A stretch of DNA of 37,772 nt from Saprospiraceae bacterium (GTDB lineage Bacteria; Bacteroidota; Bacteroidia; Chitinophagales; Saprospiraceae): assembly GCA_016787525.1 (NCBI GenBank), contig JAEUUP010000155.1:1-37772 (forward strand), in the 5' to 3' direction. Numbering within the stretch: position 1 is the first letter of the stretch; each line of letters starts with the position of its first letter. The translations under genes were made by a program, and so were the position numbers. Positions 7,957 through 17,214 of the stretch are shown here, piece after piece. The notes below the pieces were generated by a model. That model made no database searches, was not told where the DNA came from, and saw only the letters and a program-made list of their open reading frames with translations.

Positions 7957-10272
7957 ATGCAACCAATGAATCGAATCATAACAATTTCCTTCCTTGTCTT
8001 TCCTGTATTAATTTGGGGTCAAAATGTGCGGATTGCTGGCACAATCACAGATAATTTGGGCGAACCCGTACCTTTTGCACACGTTCTTTTGGTAAAAACG
8101 CATAAAGAAAGCCACTCTAATATTGCCCAAAACACCTCCGATACTGAGGGGGCCTATTTTTTGGAAAATGTTCCGCAAGGCGTTTATACTTTGGTGGTGA
8201 CGATGGTCGGTTTTCAACGAAAAGAACAAAAAATAGAGATAAAAGCCACCGATAAAGCCTTGAACATCGCCATAAAACTATTACCTGCCGACGAAAAACT
8301 GCAAGAAGTGGTCATCACAGGCACGATGAAAGAAGTGTCGCGGTCGCAATCGGCTGTACCCATTGACATCATCACCCCCAAACTGTTTTTGAAAAATCCG
8401 ACACCCAATTTGTTTGAATCCATCGGCATGGTCAACGGTGTGCAACCCACGATTAGCTGCAACGTCTGCAACACAGGCGACATACACATCAATGGCATGG
8501 AGGGCGGCTACACGATGGTGATGATTGACGGTATGCCCATCGTCAGCGCACTTTCGACGGTCTATGGATTGATGGGAATTCCTAATTCGATTGTGGAGAG
8601 AATCGAAATCATCAAAGGACCCAGCTCCACTTTGTATGGCTCTGAGGCTGTCGGTGGCTTAATAAATGTCATCACCAAGCAGGTTTCAAAAGCTCCACGA
8701 TTGAGCCTCGACATCAACAGCACGTCTTATGCCGATGCGGGTTTGGATGCGGCTGCGAGTTTTAAAATCGGCAATGCTTCTACCCTTTTAAGTACCAATG
8801 TTTATCATTTTCAAAAACGTTGGGACATCAATCAAGACAATTTTACCGACATTACCCTCCAAAAACGGGTGTCTGTGTTCAATAAATGGCAATTTTTGCG
8901 CAAAAAAGATAAGAAAAAACAAAACAGTCTGGCATTGCGCTATGTGTATGAAGACCGTTTCGGCGGAGAAATGCAGTGGCAACGCAAACATCGCGGCGGC
9001 TCGGATGTGTATGGCGAGAGCATCACCACTCACCGCTTTGAACTCATCGGACAATACGACTTGCCGACCAAAGCCCCTCTGAAATGGCAATATTCCTACA
9101 ACTATCACGACCAAAATTCGGCTTATGGCAATCGCCCTTTCTTGGCAACGCAACACATCGGCTTCAATCAACTCACTTGGCAACAACCCCTCTCCCGCAG
9201 GAGTCCTTTAGACAGTAAAATCCACAATTTATTGGTCGGAGCAGCCCTGCGCTACACTTTTTACGACGACAATTCTGCTTTGACACGCTCATCTGACAGC
9301 CTCAACGCCCAAAACCAGCCTTCAAAAACATGGTTGCCAGGACTTTTTGTGCAGAATGATATGATTTTGAACCAAAAACACACCCTTTTAGCAGGGATTC
9401 GGTACGATTTTAACTCCAATCACGGCAATATCTTCTCCCCTCGACTCAATTGGAAATGGACACTCAACGCATCCAACACTTTGCGTTTAGGATTTGGCAA
9501 CGGCTATCGCGTGGTGAATTTGTTTTCGGAAGACGAAAGAGCTTTCAATGGCGCACGACGCATCATCATTGGTTCAGATTTGAAACCCGAACAGTCTTAC
9601 AACGCTAATCTGAACTACACCACCACTTTGACGCACCGACACGGCTATATTGCGCTCGATGCTTCCTTGTTTTACACCTATTTCACGAATAAAATCATCG
9701 CCGATTATTTCAAAAACGACCAAGAAATCTGGTTCGACAATCTAAAAGGCTACGCCGTTGCCCGAGGAGCAAGCCTCAACGCCGATGTCAATTTTGACAA
9801 CCCCTTCAAAGCCAATATCGGCATCACCGCCCTCAATGTGTTCCAAATAGAGACCAACGACTTCAATCAAAACATCAAAACCCGACCCGTGCAGACCCCC
9901 TCAGTATCCGCCGTGTTTTCGATGTCCTACGCCTTCAAAAACAAATGGAGTTTAGACCTCACAGGCAATATTTACAGCCCCATGTTGTTGCCCGTGCAAG
10001 AGAACGATTTTCGTCCCGACCATTCGCCATGGTTCTGTTTGATGAACATCCAAGGCACAAAAACATGGAAAAACGGGCTACAAATCTACGGTGGCATTAA
10101 AAACCTCCTCAATTTCATTCCCCAACACCCCATCATGCGCCCCTTCGACCCTTTCGACCGTCAAATAGGTGTGAACAATCCCAACGGCTACACCTTCGAC
10201 CCTTCCTACAACTACGCCCCCATCCAAGGCATCCGAACCTTTGTCGGTGTGCGCTATATTTTGCCCAAATAA
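7957..10272 (+). CDS. TonB-dependent receptor, siderophore/metal type
   Basis: 771 aa (768 if the ATG at 7966 is used, which gives a cleaner signal peptide MNRIITISFLVFPVLIWGQ). Residues about 25-110 are a CarboxypepD_reg-like domain (GTITDNLGEPVPFAHVLLVK). The plug spans about 115-240 and contains CNVCNTGDIHINGMEGGY, VMIDGMPIVSA and IEIIKGPSSTLYGSEAVGG-LINVITK, typical of vectorial metal, heme or cobalamin receptors rather than SusC. The barrel runs to a C-terminal aromatic strand (TFVGVRYILPK). The iron-box-like site upstream favours an iron-related ligand. Motif copies lie at 8142-8152 (sense, TEG) and 9896-9906 (antisense). Confidence 0.9.
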   Translation: MQPMNRIITISFLVFPVLIWGQNVRIAGTITDNLGEPVPFAHVLLVKTHKESHSNIAQNTSDTEGAYFLENVPQGVYTLVVTMVGFQRKEQKIEIKATDKALNIAIKLLPADEKLQEVVITGTMKEVSRSQSAVPIDIITPKLFLKNPTPNLFESIGMVNGVQPTISCNVCNTGDIHINGMEGGYTMVMIDGMPIVSALSTVYGLMGIPNSIVERIEIIKGPSSTLYGSEAVGGLINVITKQVSKAPRLSLDINSTSYADAGLDAAASFKIGNASTLLSTNVYHFQKRWDINQDNFTDITLQKRVSVFNKWQFLRKKDKKKQNSLALRYVYEDRFGGEMQWQRKHRGGSDVYGESITTHRFELIGQYDLPTKAPLKWQYSYNYHDQNSAYGNRPFLATQHIGFNQLTWQQPLSRRSPLDSKIHNLLVGAALRYTFYDDNSALTRSSDSLNAQNQPSKTWLPGLFVQNDMILNQKHTLLAGIRYDFNSNHGNIFSPRLNWKWTLNASNTLRLGFGNGYRVVNLFSEDERAFNGARRIIIGSDLKPEQSYNANLNYTTTLTHRHGYIALDASLFYTYFTNKIIADYFKNDQEIWFDNLKGYAVARGASLNADVNFDNPFKANIGITALNVFQIETNDFNQNIKTRPVQTPSVSAVFSMSYAFKNKWSLDLTGNIYSPMLLPVQENDFRPDHSPWFCLMNIQGTKTWKNGLQIYGGIKNLLNFIPQHPIMRPFDPFDRQIGVNNPNGYTFDPSYNYAPIQGIRTFVGVRYILPK

Positions 10273-10318
10273 ACCCTACTCTCCCATCCACAAAACCCCT
10301 TCTACAACCATTAACAAC

Positions 10319-10356
10319 ATTTTGGGACTCAAAACACCGCAATTGAGTCCCAAAAT
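10319..10356 (+). terminator. Terminator-like hairpin after the 771-aa receptor gene
   Basis: Perfect 14-bp arms attttgggactcaa and ttgagtcccaaaat around a 10-base loop, 47 bases after the receptor stop codon. The T-run is weak, so it may act as a transcript-end stem rather than an intrinsic terminator. Confidence 0.6.
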
Positions 10357-10573
10357 ACCTCGTTTTGCCCACTCTAATTTACATTCACCCACACACTCGC
10401 AAAGAATCGCTTCATGTATTAGGCGTTTTGTTTCATGTATGCCTCATTTTATGCCCTGTATCAATCCATCCGTTCCTACCCCCCTCAGTAAATTTCCGCC
10501 TAATACCCTTTAGGAATAGGGCAAAAAAAGAAACCGCCCACCGCAACAATCTTTCAAAAGCGAGATATTTATT

Positions 10574-10718
10574 TTTCCGTTCGGAAGCCCCGTCTTTCCG
10601 TTCGGATGACTCAACTTTCCGTTCGGATGACTCAACTTTCCGTTCGGATGACTTAACTTTCCGTTCGGATGACTAATTTTTCGTTCGGATGACTCAACTT
10701 TTCATTCGGATGATTGAT
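10574..10718. repeat. 21-bp tandem repeat, about seven units
   Basis: The unit is tttccgttcggatgactcaac; three central units are nearly identical and the outer ones diverge. Starts are near 10574, 10595, 10616, 10637, 10658, 10678 and 10699. Each unit contains the small palindrome TCCGTTCGGA. There are no spacers between units. A plus-strand ORF runs through it but has an artificial composition and no start signal, so I treat it as non-coding. The array is in the gap between the receptor gene and the accessory island, just after a motif copy at 10479-10490. Confidence 0.85.
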
Positions 10719-11005
10719 TTTTTGTAGGACAGATTGTTTATGCAACTGAAAAAATAGACGTTTACATCTATCTGACAGGTGAACAAATTAAGCGTAGTTA
10801 AAGTCATTTAGATGAATTAAAATTTTTGATACTATTTTAATAATACTCTTTGGTTTTTTGATTGCTTTGGTTTAAGTTTGTCGAATACCTTAATCTTTCG
10901 ATATAGGAATATTAATACTTAATCGTTGTTTTCACGATATCGGAAACTTAAATTCCTTGGTTTTAGTTTTAATAGAATTAAATCAAATTCAAAATATTTC
11001 AAAAT
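10719..11005. other. AT-rich gap upstream of the accessory island, no gene seen
   Basis: This stretch is AT-rich, with no convincing ORF, RNA gene or copy of the island's repeat. It should carry the promoter of the 104-aa gene, but no box close to TAnnTTTG is evident just upstream of the ATG at 11006. Confidence 0.5.
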
Positions 11006-11320
11006 ATGAAAATATTTTTTCATGTTCAGTGGAACAAAATAGAAGATATAATTGACGAAATAAGGAAAATTGAAGGAGTTGAAGAAGTAACTTCAATCGA
11101 AAAAACACCTGTAAGCCAAAGTTTTCTTGATAGAAAGCCAAACTATCAAATCGAGATTTACGAAGTTATTATTAACATTGCTCTTTCAATTTTATCTGAG
11201 GAAGCCTATAAGATAGTTAAAGAGCGTATATCAGAATACTTGAAAAAGAAAAAAGAGCTAGAAAAAATTCAGATTGAGGAGCCAAATGACAATGTAAATG
11301 ATAGTAAAGAAAAGCAATAA
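11006..11320 (+). CDS. 104-aa protein of unknown function, paired with a putative metallopeptidase
   Basis: The N-terminal half reads as a small alpha-beta unit (MKIFFHVQWNKIEDIIDEI, then a short GVEEVTSIEKT strand). Next comes a hydrophobic helix (YEVIINIALSILSEEAYKIV), and the C-terminus is a charged Lys/Glu helix. I do not recognise a family. It ends two bases before the ATG of the 541-aa gene, so the two are surely co-transcribed and probably work together; a small partner, adaptor or inhibitor of the larger protein would fit. AT content and absence of the TACTGAGGGG motif match the rest of the accessory island. Confidence 0.7.
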   Translation: MKIFFHVQWNKIEDIIDEIRKIEGVEEVTSIEKTPVSQSFLDRKPNYQIEIYEVIINIALSILSEEAYKIVKERISEYLKKKKELEKIQIEEPNDNVNDSKEKQ

Positions 11321-11322
11321 CT

Positions 11323-12948
11323 ATGATACCCAACCATTCTATTTTAAAAACTCCTTTAAGACGTTCGGGATTGTATGATTCTTTCTACAATCCTCATAAT
11401 TTAATTCTTAAAATAAATTATACAAGTAACAAAAATAACCCATTTGATGGGTTAATGGATTTCAATGCGACCTTAATTCATGAGTGGATACATTGGATTC
11501 AGCATCATAGCACTTCCTTTGGAATGTTACTACATGCTTTAAGATATACCCAAGAAGAAATGACTTTAACATCTCTGAGGCAACTTCCACCTAACTATTC
11601 CAAGTATTTAATAGAGAACAGAAATAAAGGTCTTGGTTCAATAATAAAAATCAATAACAACAAGTTTGAACAACAAAATTTTGGGGCATATTCAAATTTT
11701 ATAAACCTATTTGGGCAAATGTGGTTTGACATTCAATGGATATACCATTTTCTCAATAACCCAAACACAGTTAAAACATTAGGTTTGCCAACAGGGCAAA
11801 TTATTGGAGATTCATTTAGTTATATATATCTCTATAATGTATTTGGAAATAAAAGACTATCCCAAGCAGAGTTGTTTAAGATTCGACAATGGTATAGTTT
11901 TTCAGATGATGAACTTAATGCATCTAAGGACTTGCGTATATTCGTTAAAAACAAGGTGCAAAAAAAAGCAACTTTATTTAGCAGAATCTTTAATTTTGAT
12001 GACCCTGTAAATAAGTTGACATCTGAAACACTAATGGAATGTTCTGCAACTATGTCTGAAATACAATTTTTGTGTAATAACATTGACACGCCATTAAATT
12101 TTTTAATCAAAAAAGAACATTTTGATAGTAGAATTAAATTATTAATGGAAACTAGTTATGGTGTACCTTTAAAAATATTTTTAAATCTAACTAATCAAGA
12201 TATTAACATGTTTAATGTCGGGAGCATTACAACAACACTAAACACCCTCATATTCATTGCATTAAATCCTCCTGTTCCTCCATTGCAATATAATCCTCCA
12301 AAAAACAAAAAAACTTGGTCATGGTTTGATATATACCCGCCAATAAGATTTATTAGGTCGGTTTATGCACTTAATAATATAAAACCTTTAAGTGCAAAAG
12401 CACAAAATTTAGAGACCAAAGAATTTATTAATAAAATATGTGAAATAAGTGAACTACCAATAATTAATGAAAATAGTTTAAAATTGAATAAGAAATTTCA
12501 ACAAATAGACTTTTCTGATAGTTCCTTAAACTTCGATGTCAATAATCCTTCTTTTTCAAGTTATGATTTCATTCATTGGGTGCAAAAGGAATTTCAAGAT
12601 ATGAAAGAAGATTCTATTCATTTCTTAACAAATTTCTCAAATTGCACAGTTGGAGATTTATCAGTAGATTTTTTAGAGTTATTGATACCATCAGATAAAA
12701 TATCGTTCGCCAAAGTTCCAATGCAATGGACTAAAAATGATAAGATTGGATTCACATCTACAAAAACAGCATTTTACAATATTTTACTTAGAGATTTAGC
12801 ATTTAGTAATTGTCTTTTTGACTTAGTAGTTGGACAAAAAGAATTTGATTTACATACATTTACACCACAAGTAAACAATAGTAAGCCTACTCACGAGTGG
12901 GTAAAAAATTCTATATATCAATCCATTGTTCAGACTAGAAATAAATAA
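11323..12948 (+). CDS. 541-aa protein with HExxH motif, putative zinc metallopeptidase
   Basis: No signal peptide. Residues 53-57 read H-E-W-I-H in the context NATLIHEWIHWIQHHSTS, a classic zinc-binding HExxH helix. A likely third ligand is in the second helix around residues 235-246 (E-T-L-M-E-C-S-A-T-M-S-E), the E-x-x-x-E/A arrangement of gluzincins. The rest, about 300 residues, has no motif I know. Cytoplasmic location plus coupling to a 104-aa partner in a mobile-looking island suggests a regulated intracellular protease, possibly in defence or conflict, but that is inference. The stop is followed 11 bases later by a six-G motif copy. Confidence 0.65.
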   Translation: MIPNHSILKTPLRRSGLYDSFYNPHNLILKINYTSNKNNPFDGLMDFNATLIHEWIHWIQHHSTSFGMLLHALRYTQEEMTLTSLRQLPPNYSKYLIENRNKGLGSIIKINNNKFEQQNFGAYSNFINLFGQMWFDIQWIYHFLNNPNTVKTLGLPTGQIIGDSFSYIYLYNVFGNKRLSQAELFKIRQWYSFSDDELNASKDLRIFVKNKVQKKATLFSRIFNFDDPVNKLTSETLMECSATMSEIQFLCNNIDTPLNFLIKKEHFDSRIKLLMETSYGVPLKIFLNLTNQDINMFNVGSITTTLNTLIFIALNPPVPPLQYNPPKNKKTWSWFDIYPPIRFIRSVYALNNIKPLSAKAQNLETKEFINKICEISELPIINENSLKLNKKFQQIDFSDSSLNFDVNNPSFSSYDFIHWVQKEFQDMKEDSIHFLTNFSNCTVGDLSVDFLELLIPSDKISFAKVPMQWTKNDKIGFTSTKTAFYNILLRDLAFSNCLFDLVVGQKEFDLHTFTPQVNNSKPTHEWVKNSIYQSIVQTRNK

Positions 12949-13040
12949 AGTGATAAAATACTGAGGGGGGTATAGAAAAAGAAAAAAGCCAGAAGGGAAG
13001 TTTTGAGACTTTCAATTCAAAATGTGTTGTTCTCATAGGC

Positions 13041-13346
13041 CCCGCTGGCATCAAGTATAAAAAACGTAACTGCTTGTGAGCGTCTCAGACGCGATACATA
13101 CTATTTTGTGGGTCTTAGACCCGAGAGATAAGACCTCTTGCTCTAAGCCTTCCGCAGTTTTGCTTCAGCAATGCAACTGCTCGTTTAAGTTTCCAAACTT
13201 AAACACAGCATACAGCACATCTTTGACCTTACCTCTTTTACATCTAAAAGATTGGCTCTAAAGTGATTTATTTCATTACTGATTTTTGCTATTGCTTTAC
13301 TTCTTTTTGCTATTTTTGTTAGGTGGTTTTTTCACAGACTGCGTTC
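13041..13346 (+). repeat. Island repeat, copy A (full length, about 306 bp)
   Basis: It runs from cccgctggcatcaag to gactgcgttc. It contains several short hairpins: GCGTCtcaGACGC, GGGTCttaGACCC, GCAGTT...AACTGC and TAAGTTTccAAACTTA. It also has a 10-bp direct repeat AACTGCTCGT (altered in this copy's first occurrence) and a T-rich right end with repeated TTTTGCTATT. Sequence diverges from the other copies immediately outside these ends. A GTG-initiated ORF crosses it, but copy C has a stop in that frame, so it is not coding. Confidence 0.85.
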
Positions 13347-13433
13347 AATGAAATGAAGCCAAAAAAGCCTAAGCCAAATTAAAAGCCGTTCATAAAAGTC
13401 AAAAAAGAAATCAGAATTAAAATAAATAAAAAT

Positions 13434-14159
13434 ATGAAAAAAAAAATAACACTAGGAGTATTTCTGACATTGGTGCTTTTCTCGAATTTCATTTCATATG
13501 CTCAAAAATCAGACTCCCCAGTTCAACTCGGGCAACAACTTGGAGCAAAAGGAAGGGCTGAATCAATTACTCGAATGCAAAAAGAAAATCAATCTAACAA
13601 GGCTTGTTCATCAACTGGTTCGAGGTCAAATGCAGTCACGACAAGTCAAAACTACAATAATAAAATAGTAGGAGCATGGACAATTAGATTCGGAGGAAGG
13701 ACTGATGAATATACTGAATTGATATTCAAATACCATCCATCGGGAACTTATGATATGCTAGTTTATACTGAGTTGGGTTATAGTACAACTCGTTCGGGAA
13801 ATTGGCAAATTAAACCAGATGCAGATAATGCAGTGAGGCTTTATACGCAATTAAATATGATTGACAGCGTAGTAAAATTAGTTAGATGTATTCTGATAGA
13901 AAATGACAAACTGATACTCACTAATTTAAAAGGAGAAAATGAGATTTTTCATCGTCAACGTGTAGAAAAAAAAGATAATGGAATTAGTTGTCCCTTATGT
14001 GCTGGTAAAGGAAAGCAATTCTGTACAAGGTGTGGCGGTAACGGATACTACTATGTTAACGGGATAAAATACGATTGCGACGGAGTCACTGGACCTAATT
14101 GTGTAAGTGGGGAAGTACAATGTACAATGTGTAAAGGGAAAGGGCGAATAAGAAACTAA
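13434..14159 (+). CDS. Secreted protein with lipocalin-like middle and DnaJ-type zinc finger
   Basis: 241 aa. Signal peptide MKKKITLGVFLTLVLFSNFISYAQ. Residues about 75-175 look like a small beta-barrel or lipocalin-like domain (IVGAWTIRFGGRTDEYTELIF, SGTYDMLVYTEL, GNWQIKPDAD). The C-terminus carries CxxCxGxG motifs: CPLCAGKG, CTRCGGNG and CTMCKGKG, plus further Cys between them, the arrangement of the DnaJ cysteine-rich zinc finger. A DnaJ-like finger on an exported protein without a J domain is unusual. Role unknown; protein binding outside the cytoplasm is a guess. It stands alone between two island repeats. Confidence 0.75.
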   Translation: MKKKITLGVFLTLVLFSNFISYAQKSDSPVQLGQQLGAKGRAESITRMQKENQSNKACSSTGSRSNAVTTSQNYNNKIVGAWTIRFGGRTDEYTELIFKYHPSGTYDMLVYTELGYSTTRSGNWQIKPDADNAVRLYTQLNMIDSVVKLVRCILIENDKLILTNLKGENEIFHRQRVEKKDNGISCPLCAGKGKQFCTRCGGNGYYYVNGIKYDCDGVTGPNCVSGEVQCTMCKGKGRIRN

Positions 14160-14164
14160 ATAAA

Positions 14165-14194
14165 CCCGCTAGTACAAGATATAAAAAATCGTAA
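14165..14194 (+). repeat. Truncated extra start of the island repeat
   Basis: cccgctagtacaagatataa and the following bases match the first 30 bp of the repeat with a few changes, immediately before full copy B. It is probably a remnant of an older copy at the same junction. Confidence 0.55.
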
Positions 14195-14201
14195 GCATTC
14201 G

Positions 14202-14520
14202 CCGCTGGCATCAAGTATAAAAAACGTAACTGCTCGTGAGCGTCTCAGACGCGATACATACTATTTTGTGGGTCTTAGACCCGAGAGATAATACCTGCGG
14301 CTCTAAGTCTTCCGCAGTTTTGTTTCAGCAATGCAACTGCTCGTTTATGTTTCCAAACTTAAACACAGCATACAGCACATCGCTGACATTACCTCTTTTT
14401 GTTGCACCTAAAAGATTGGCTCTGAAGTGATTTATTTCATTACTGATTTTTGCTGTTGCTTTACTTCTTTTTGCTATTTTTGTAGGGTGCTTTTTTTACA
14501 GACTGCGTTCTGCGAAAGCA
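14202..14520 (+). repeat. Island repeat, copy B (full length)
   Basis: Same ends and internal hairpins as copy A, with a few small insertions. It separates the zinc-finger protein gene from the membrane protein gene, in the same orientation as both. Confidence 0.85.
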
Positions 14521-14711
14521 AAAAGACCCGAATAATGTTTAAAAATGTAGCTAAAAATAAATAAAAATTCTTAACTTTCCGATAATTCATACTTCGATAT
14601 AAAAGAAACAAATTGATTAACATATAACTTATCATGTAGATTAGCATTATCATAAAAAATCATCTAAACACTAATTGTTTAGCATTTTAAGATAAAAATT
14701 TGCAAATAATA

Positions 14712-15527
14712 ATGACACGAACAAGACAAGATAGAAGAAATGACTTTAAAGAATTTTACAATACGGCAAAACCTACCTATTACTCTTTTCGAGACAGCGA
14801 CCCAAATGCAGAAAAATTTGAAAGAATTTATATGCTAAGTGTTTGCCCAGGAAGTCGAGGAGGTGGGAATAATGATAGAGTTGTTGAAATTTTTTGGGGT
14901 AAAAGACCTTTTGAGACAATTATGCTTGGAAATTCTTGGAAAGCATTAACCGAATATGGTGCGACACTATTATTTGAGTGTGATGACAGCGGTTTTGTAA
15001 TGATTTCTATTTATCCCGCAGGGACAGAAAATAAAAAACCGATTGAGAGCAGTATCTCACTAAGACTTTGGATTGACCCAATCAAGCTCAAAGATAAATC
15101 GTTCTTAAAAAAACAATGGAGTGACTTCATGGCATATATGGAATGTACAAGCCTTGACGGTAATCCAACACTTTGGCAACGATTAAGGATTTCTTATTTG
15201 AGATATTTTAAGCACATGGTTATAGAAAACAAGTGGACACCGACAAAATTTTCCACGCTTATTGAAGGAGTTTTAAAATTAGTTTTGTCAGCTTGTTTAA
15301 GTGGTGCTGTCTTAATTTACTTTGTGAATTATGTGACTAAACCGAAAGTAACTGAGACGGAAATTCAATTAAAAGAAGTAAACAAAAATTTGATAAATGT
15401 TTCAGACAAACTCAATGAAATCGCTAAAAACAATTCTAATTTAAAAAATATTTCAATCACAACTGATAGTATTGCCAAGGAAGCAAAAGAAATATTAAAA
15501 ACTATTAAGAAGAGTAACGCAAAATAA
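14712..15527 (+). CDS. 271-aa single-pass membrane protein of unknown function
   Basis: I chose the ATG at 14712 (MTRTRQDRRNDFK); an in-frame TTG four codons earlier is less likely. Residues 1-185 are a soluble domain with mixed charge, including a Gly-rich turn (PGSRGGGNND) and many aromatic residues. A transmembrane helix follows near residues 190-215 (LVLSACLSGAVLIYFVNYV). The C-terminal 55 residues are a charged coiled coil (EVNKNLINVSDKLNEIAK and similar). There is no signal peptide. I do not recognise a family. It is a lone gene between island repeats B and C and has no motif copy inside; one lies 46 bases after the stop. Confidence 0.65.
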   Translation: MTRTRQDRRNDFKEFYNTAKPTYYSFRDSDPNAEKFERIYMLSVCPGSRGGGNNDRVVEIFWGKRPFETIMLGNSWKALTEYGATLLFECDDSGFVMISIYPAGTENKKPIESSISLRLWIDPIKLKDKSFLKKQWSDFMAYMECTSLDGNPTLWQRLRISYLRYFKHMVIENKWTPTKFSTLIEGVLKLVLSACLSGAVLIYFVNYVTKPKVTETEIQLKEVNKNLINVSDKLNEIAKNNSNLKNISITTDSIAKEAKEILKTIKKSNAK

Positions 15528-15657
15528 TGCACAATAAGAAAAATTTAAACCGTTGCTCAATATTCGACAAAATACTGAGGGGGTATCAAAAGCGATAAAA
15601 CTTTAAAAAAAGAAAAAAAGAAGCCATCGCAGAACAAAGCATTGACGCAAACTCGCC

Positions 15658-15963
15658 CCCGCTGGCATCACGTATAAAAAACGTAACTGCTCGTGAGCGT
15701 TTCAGACGCGATACATACTATTTTGTAGGTCTTAGACCCAAAAGATAATACCTGCTGCTCTAAGCCTTCCGCAGTTTTGTTTCAGCAATGCAACTGCTCG
15801 TTTGAGTTTCCAAACTTAAACACAGCATACAGCATATCGCTGACCTTACCTCTTTTACATCTAAAAGATTGGCTCTAAAGTGATTTATTTTATTACTGAT
15901 TTTTGCTATTGCTTTACTTCTTTTTGCTATTTTTGTAGGGTGGTTTTTTCACAGACTGCGTTC
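15658..15963 (+). repeat. Island repeat, copy C (full length)
   Basis: 306 bp, very close to copy A. Base changes convert gtgggtcttag to gtaggtcttag, which puts a stop in the ORF that crosses copies A and B; this argues that the element acts as DNA or RNA rather than as protein. It lies upstream of the restriction-modification genes. Confidence 0.85.
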
Positions 15964-16077
15964 CACGCAATCAAAAAAAGACATTCGTTCTTCGATTAAA
16001 CAAAAGGAAGTAAATAAAAAGGAAACACCATTGTAACTAAAAGCCCTGTCAATTTTCAAAGATTTAATAAAATAGCT

Positions 16078-16085
16078 TACCTTTG
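16078..16085 (+). promoter_or_regulatory. -7 box of the restriction-modification operon
   Basis: TACCTTTG fits the Bacteroidota TAnnTTTG consensus exactly and lies 29 bases ahead of the ATG at 16114. The unit therefore has its own promoter outside the repeat, so the repeat is not needed to supply one. Confidence 0.65.
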
Positions 16086-16113
16086 TGACTGAAAACTTTT
16101 ACAACAAAAGAAG

Positions 16114-17214
16114 ATGAACTACCACGATAGAATAAGAGAATTGACAAAAAATGTCCCTGTTGAGTTGGTTGACTTTAATCAACCGAGAGACCATGCAAGA
16201 ACCCCAACTCAAGCATCTTCAAACTTTATAACAAATAAAGAGCAAGGTGATTGGGCAGAACATCTTGTCACAAGAGCAATAAATGAAACTTCAAATAATT
16301 TTGTTGCTGTCAAATATGGAAAATCTGATGATTTAGTGGCTGGCGAAGATGGTTTTGATACTTTTTATCAAGATTTTCAAACAGAACTTGATACTATTGG
16401 TAAAAGACCTGATTTATTGATTTTTAATAAAGCTGATTTTGACAAGAATTTAGGATATGATATTAGCCAAATACCTCATAACCAAATAACAGAATATGTA
16501 AAAAAAGCTATTGCTGGTATTGAGGTTCGTTCCAGTGCTTTTTTAATTGACCGTTACGAAGAAGCTATGCAAGTCAGAACTGCAAAGTTTACAGAAATTG
16601 CTTTGCTGACGAAAGATAAAATTCTTTCTGAATATTCTGATATATTGACACATCCATCAAGACAAAGTTATATTGACATATTAAATGGGATAACTACTAA
16701 CACTTTAAATGTAACCGATTTTAGAGTGCCAAGTTGGAGTTCTTCTGAACGATTAATTCAAGTAAAAGACCTTTTTAGACAACTTAAATCAGCCATAAAA
16801 GAAATTCAAAAGAGAGATTATCTCTCCATAACGCCAAAAGTTGAAGACATAAAAGTTGTTTATAAATGGATAGAAACTTTTAATGTTCCACATTTCTATT
16901 TTCAAGTATTTTTTGATAAAGTTTACGGTATTTCTTTTGAGCAAATCCTTAGCATTATCTCTGACCCTGATAATGATGGTCTCATCTTTTCTGTCGAAAC
17001 AGATACTAAAAATCAAAATAAGACAACTATAAAAATCAACTCAAAATCGGGAACGCCAATTGCGTCCAAAGTTGATGAACCATTACACGAAAGTGTAAGA
17101 AAAGAAATGGACAGAGGAAGGTTACTTTTTTATGTAACTTTCAAAGGTGGTACAGCATACCTCGATATTGATAATTTGAGGGCTATTTTAGGCATTAAAG
17201 AAAATGATTTCTGA
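16114..17214 (+). CDS. Type II restriction endonuclease, AccI-like
   Basis: 366 aa. The N-terminal part ([20 protein letters not shown], then [13 protein letters not shown]) and overall length fit my memory of the AccI restriction endonuclease family, which cuts GTMKAC; the exact target here is unverified. The likely catalytic core is of PD-(D/E)xK type: R-P-D at 98-100 and G-I-E-V-R-S-S at 135-141, with Arg at the usual Lys position. Its stop overlaps the ATG of the methyltransferase gene (TGATG), so translation is coupled. Having the nuclease first in the operon is less common and implies control by rates of modification or translation. Confidence 0.75.
   Translation: MNYHDRIRELTKNVPVELVDFNQPRDHARTPTQASSNFITNKEQGDWAEHLVTRAINETSNNFVAVKYGKSDDLVAGEDGFDTFYQDFQTELDTIGKRPDLLIFNKADFDKNLGYDISQIPHNQITEYVKKAIAGIEVRSSAFLIDRYEEAMQVRTAKFTEIALLTKDKILSEYSDILTHPSRQSYIDILNGITTNTLNVTDFRVPSWSSSERLIQVKDLFRQLKSAIKEIQKRDYLSITPKVEDIKVVYKWIETFNVPHFYFQVFFDKVYGISFEQILSIISDPDNDGLIFSVETDTKNQNKTTIKINSKSGTPIASKVDEPLHESVRKEMDRGRLLFYVTFKGGTAYLDIDNLRAILGIKENDF

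Noticed and set aside
10365-10676. Plus-strand ORF reading through the 21-bp array as a repeat protein
   Set aside because: No start signal, the composition follows the DNA repeat, and the period of 21 keeps any frame open only by accident.
4933-10718. Tandem arrays at 4933 and 10574 as CRISPR
   Set aside because: Units are contiguous with no spacers, and no cas gene is present.
13076-13261. GTG-started ORF in repeat copy A, with a close match in copy B (14236-14430), as a conserved small protein
   Set aside because: Copy C has an in-frame TAG in the same frame and copies D-F are truncated; conservation is of the DNA element, not of a protein.
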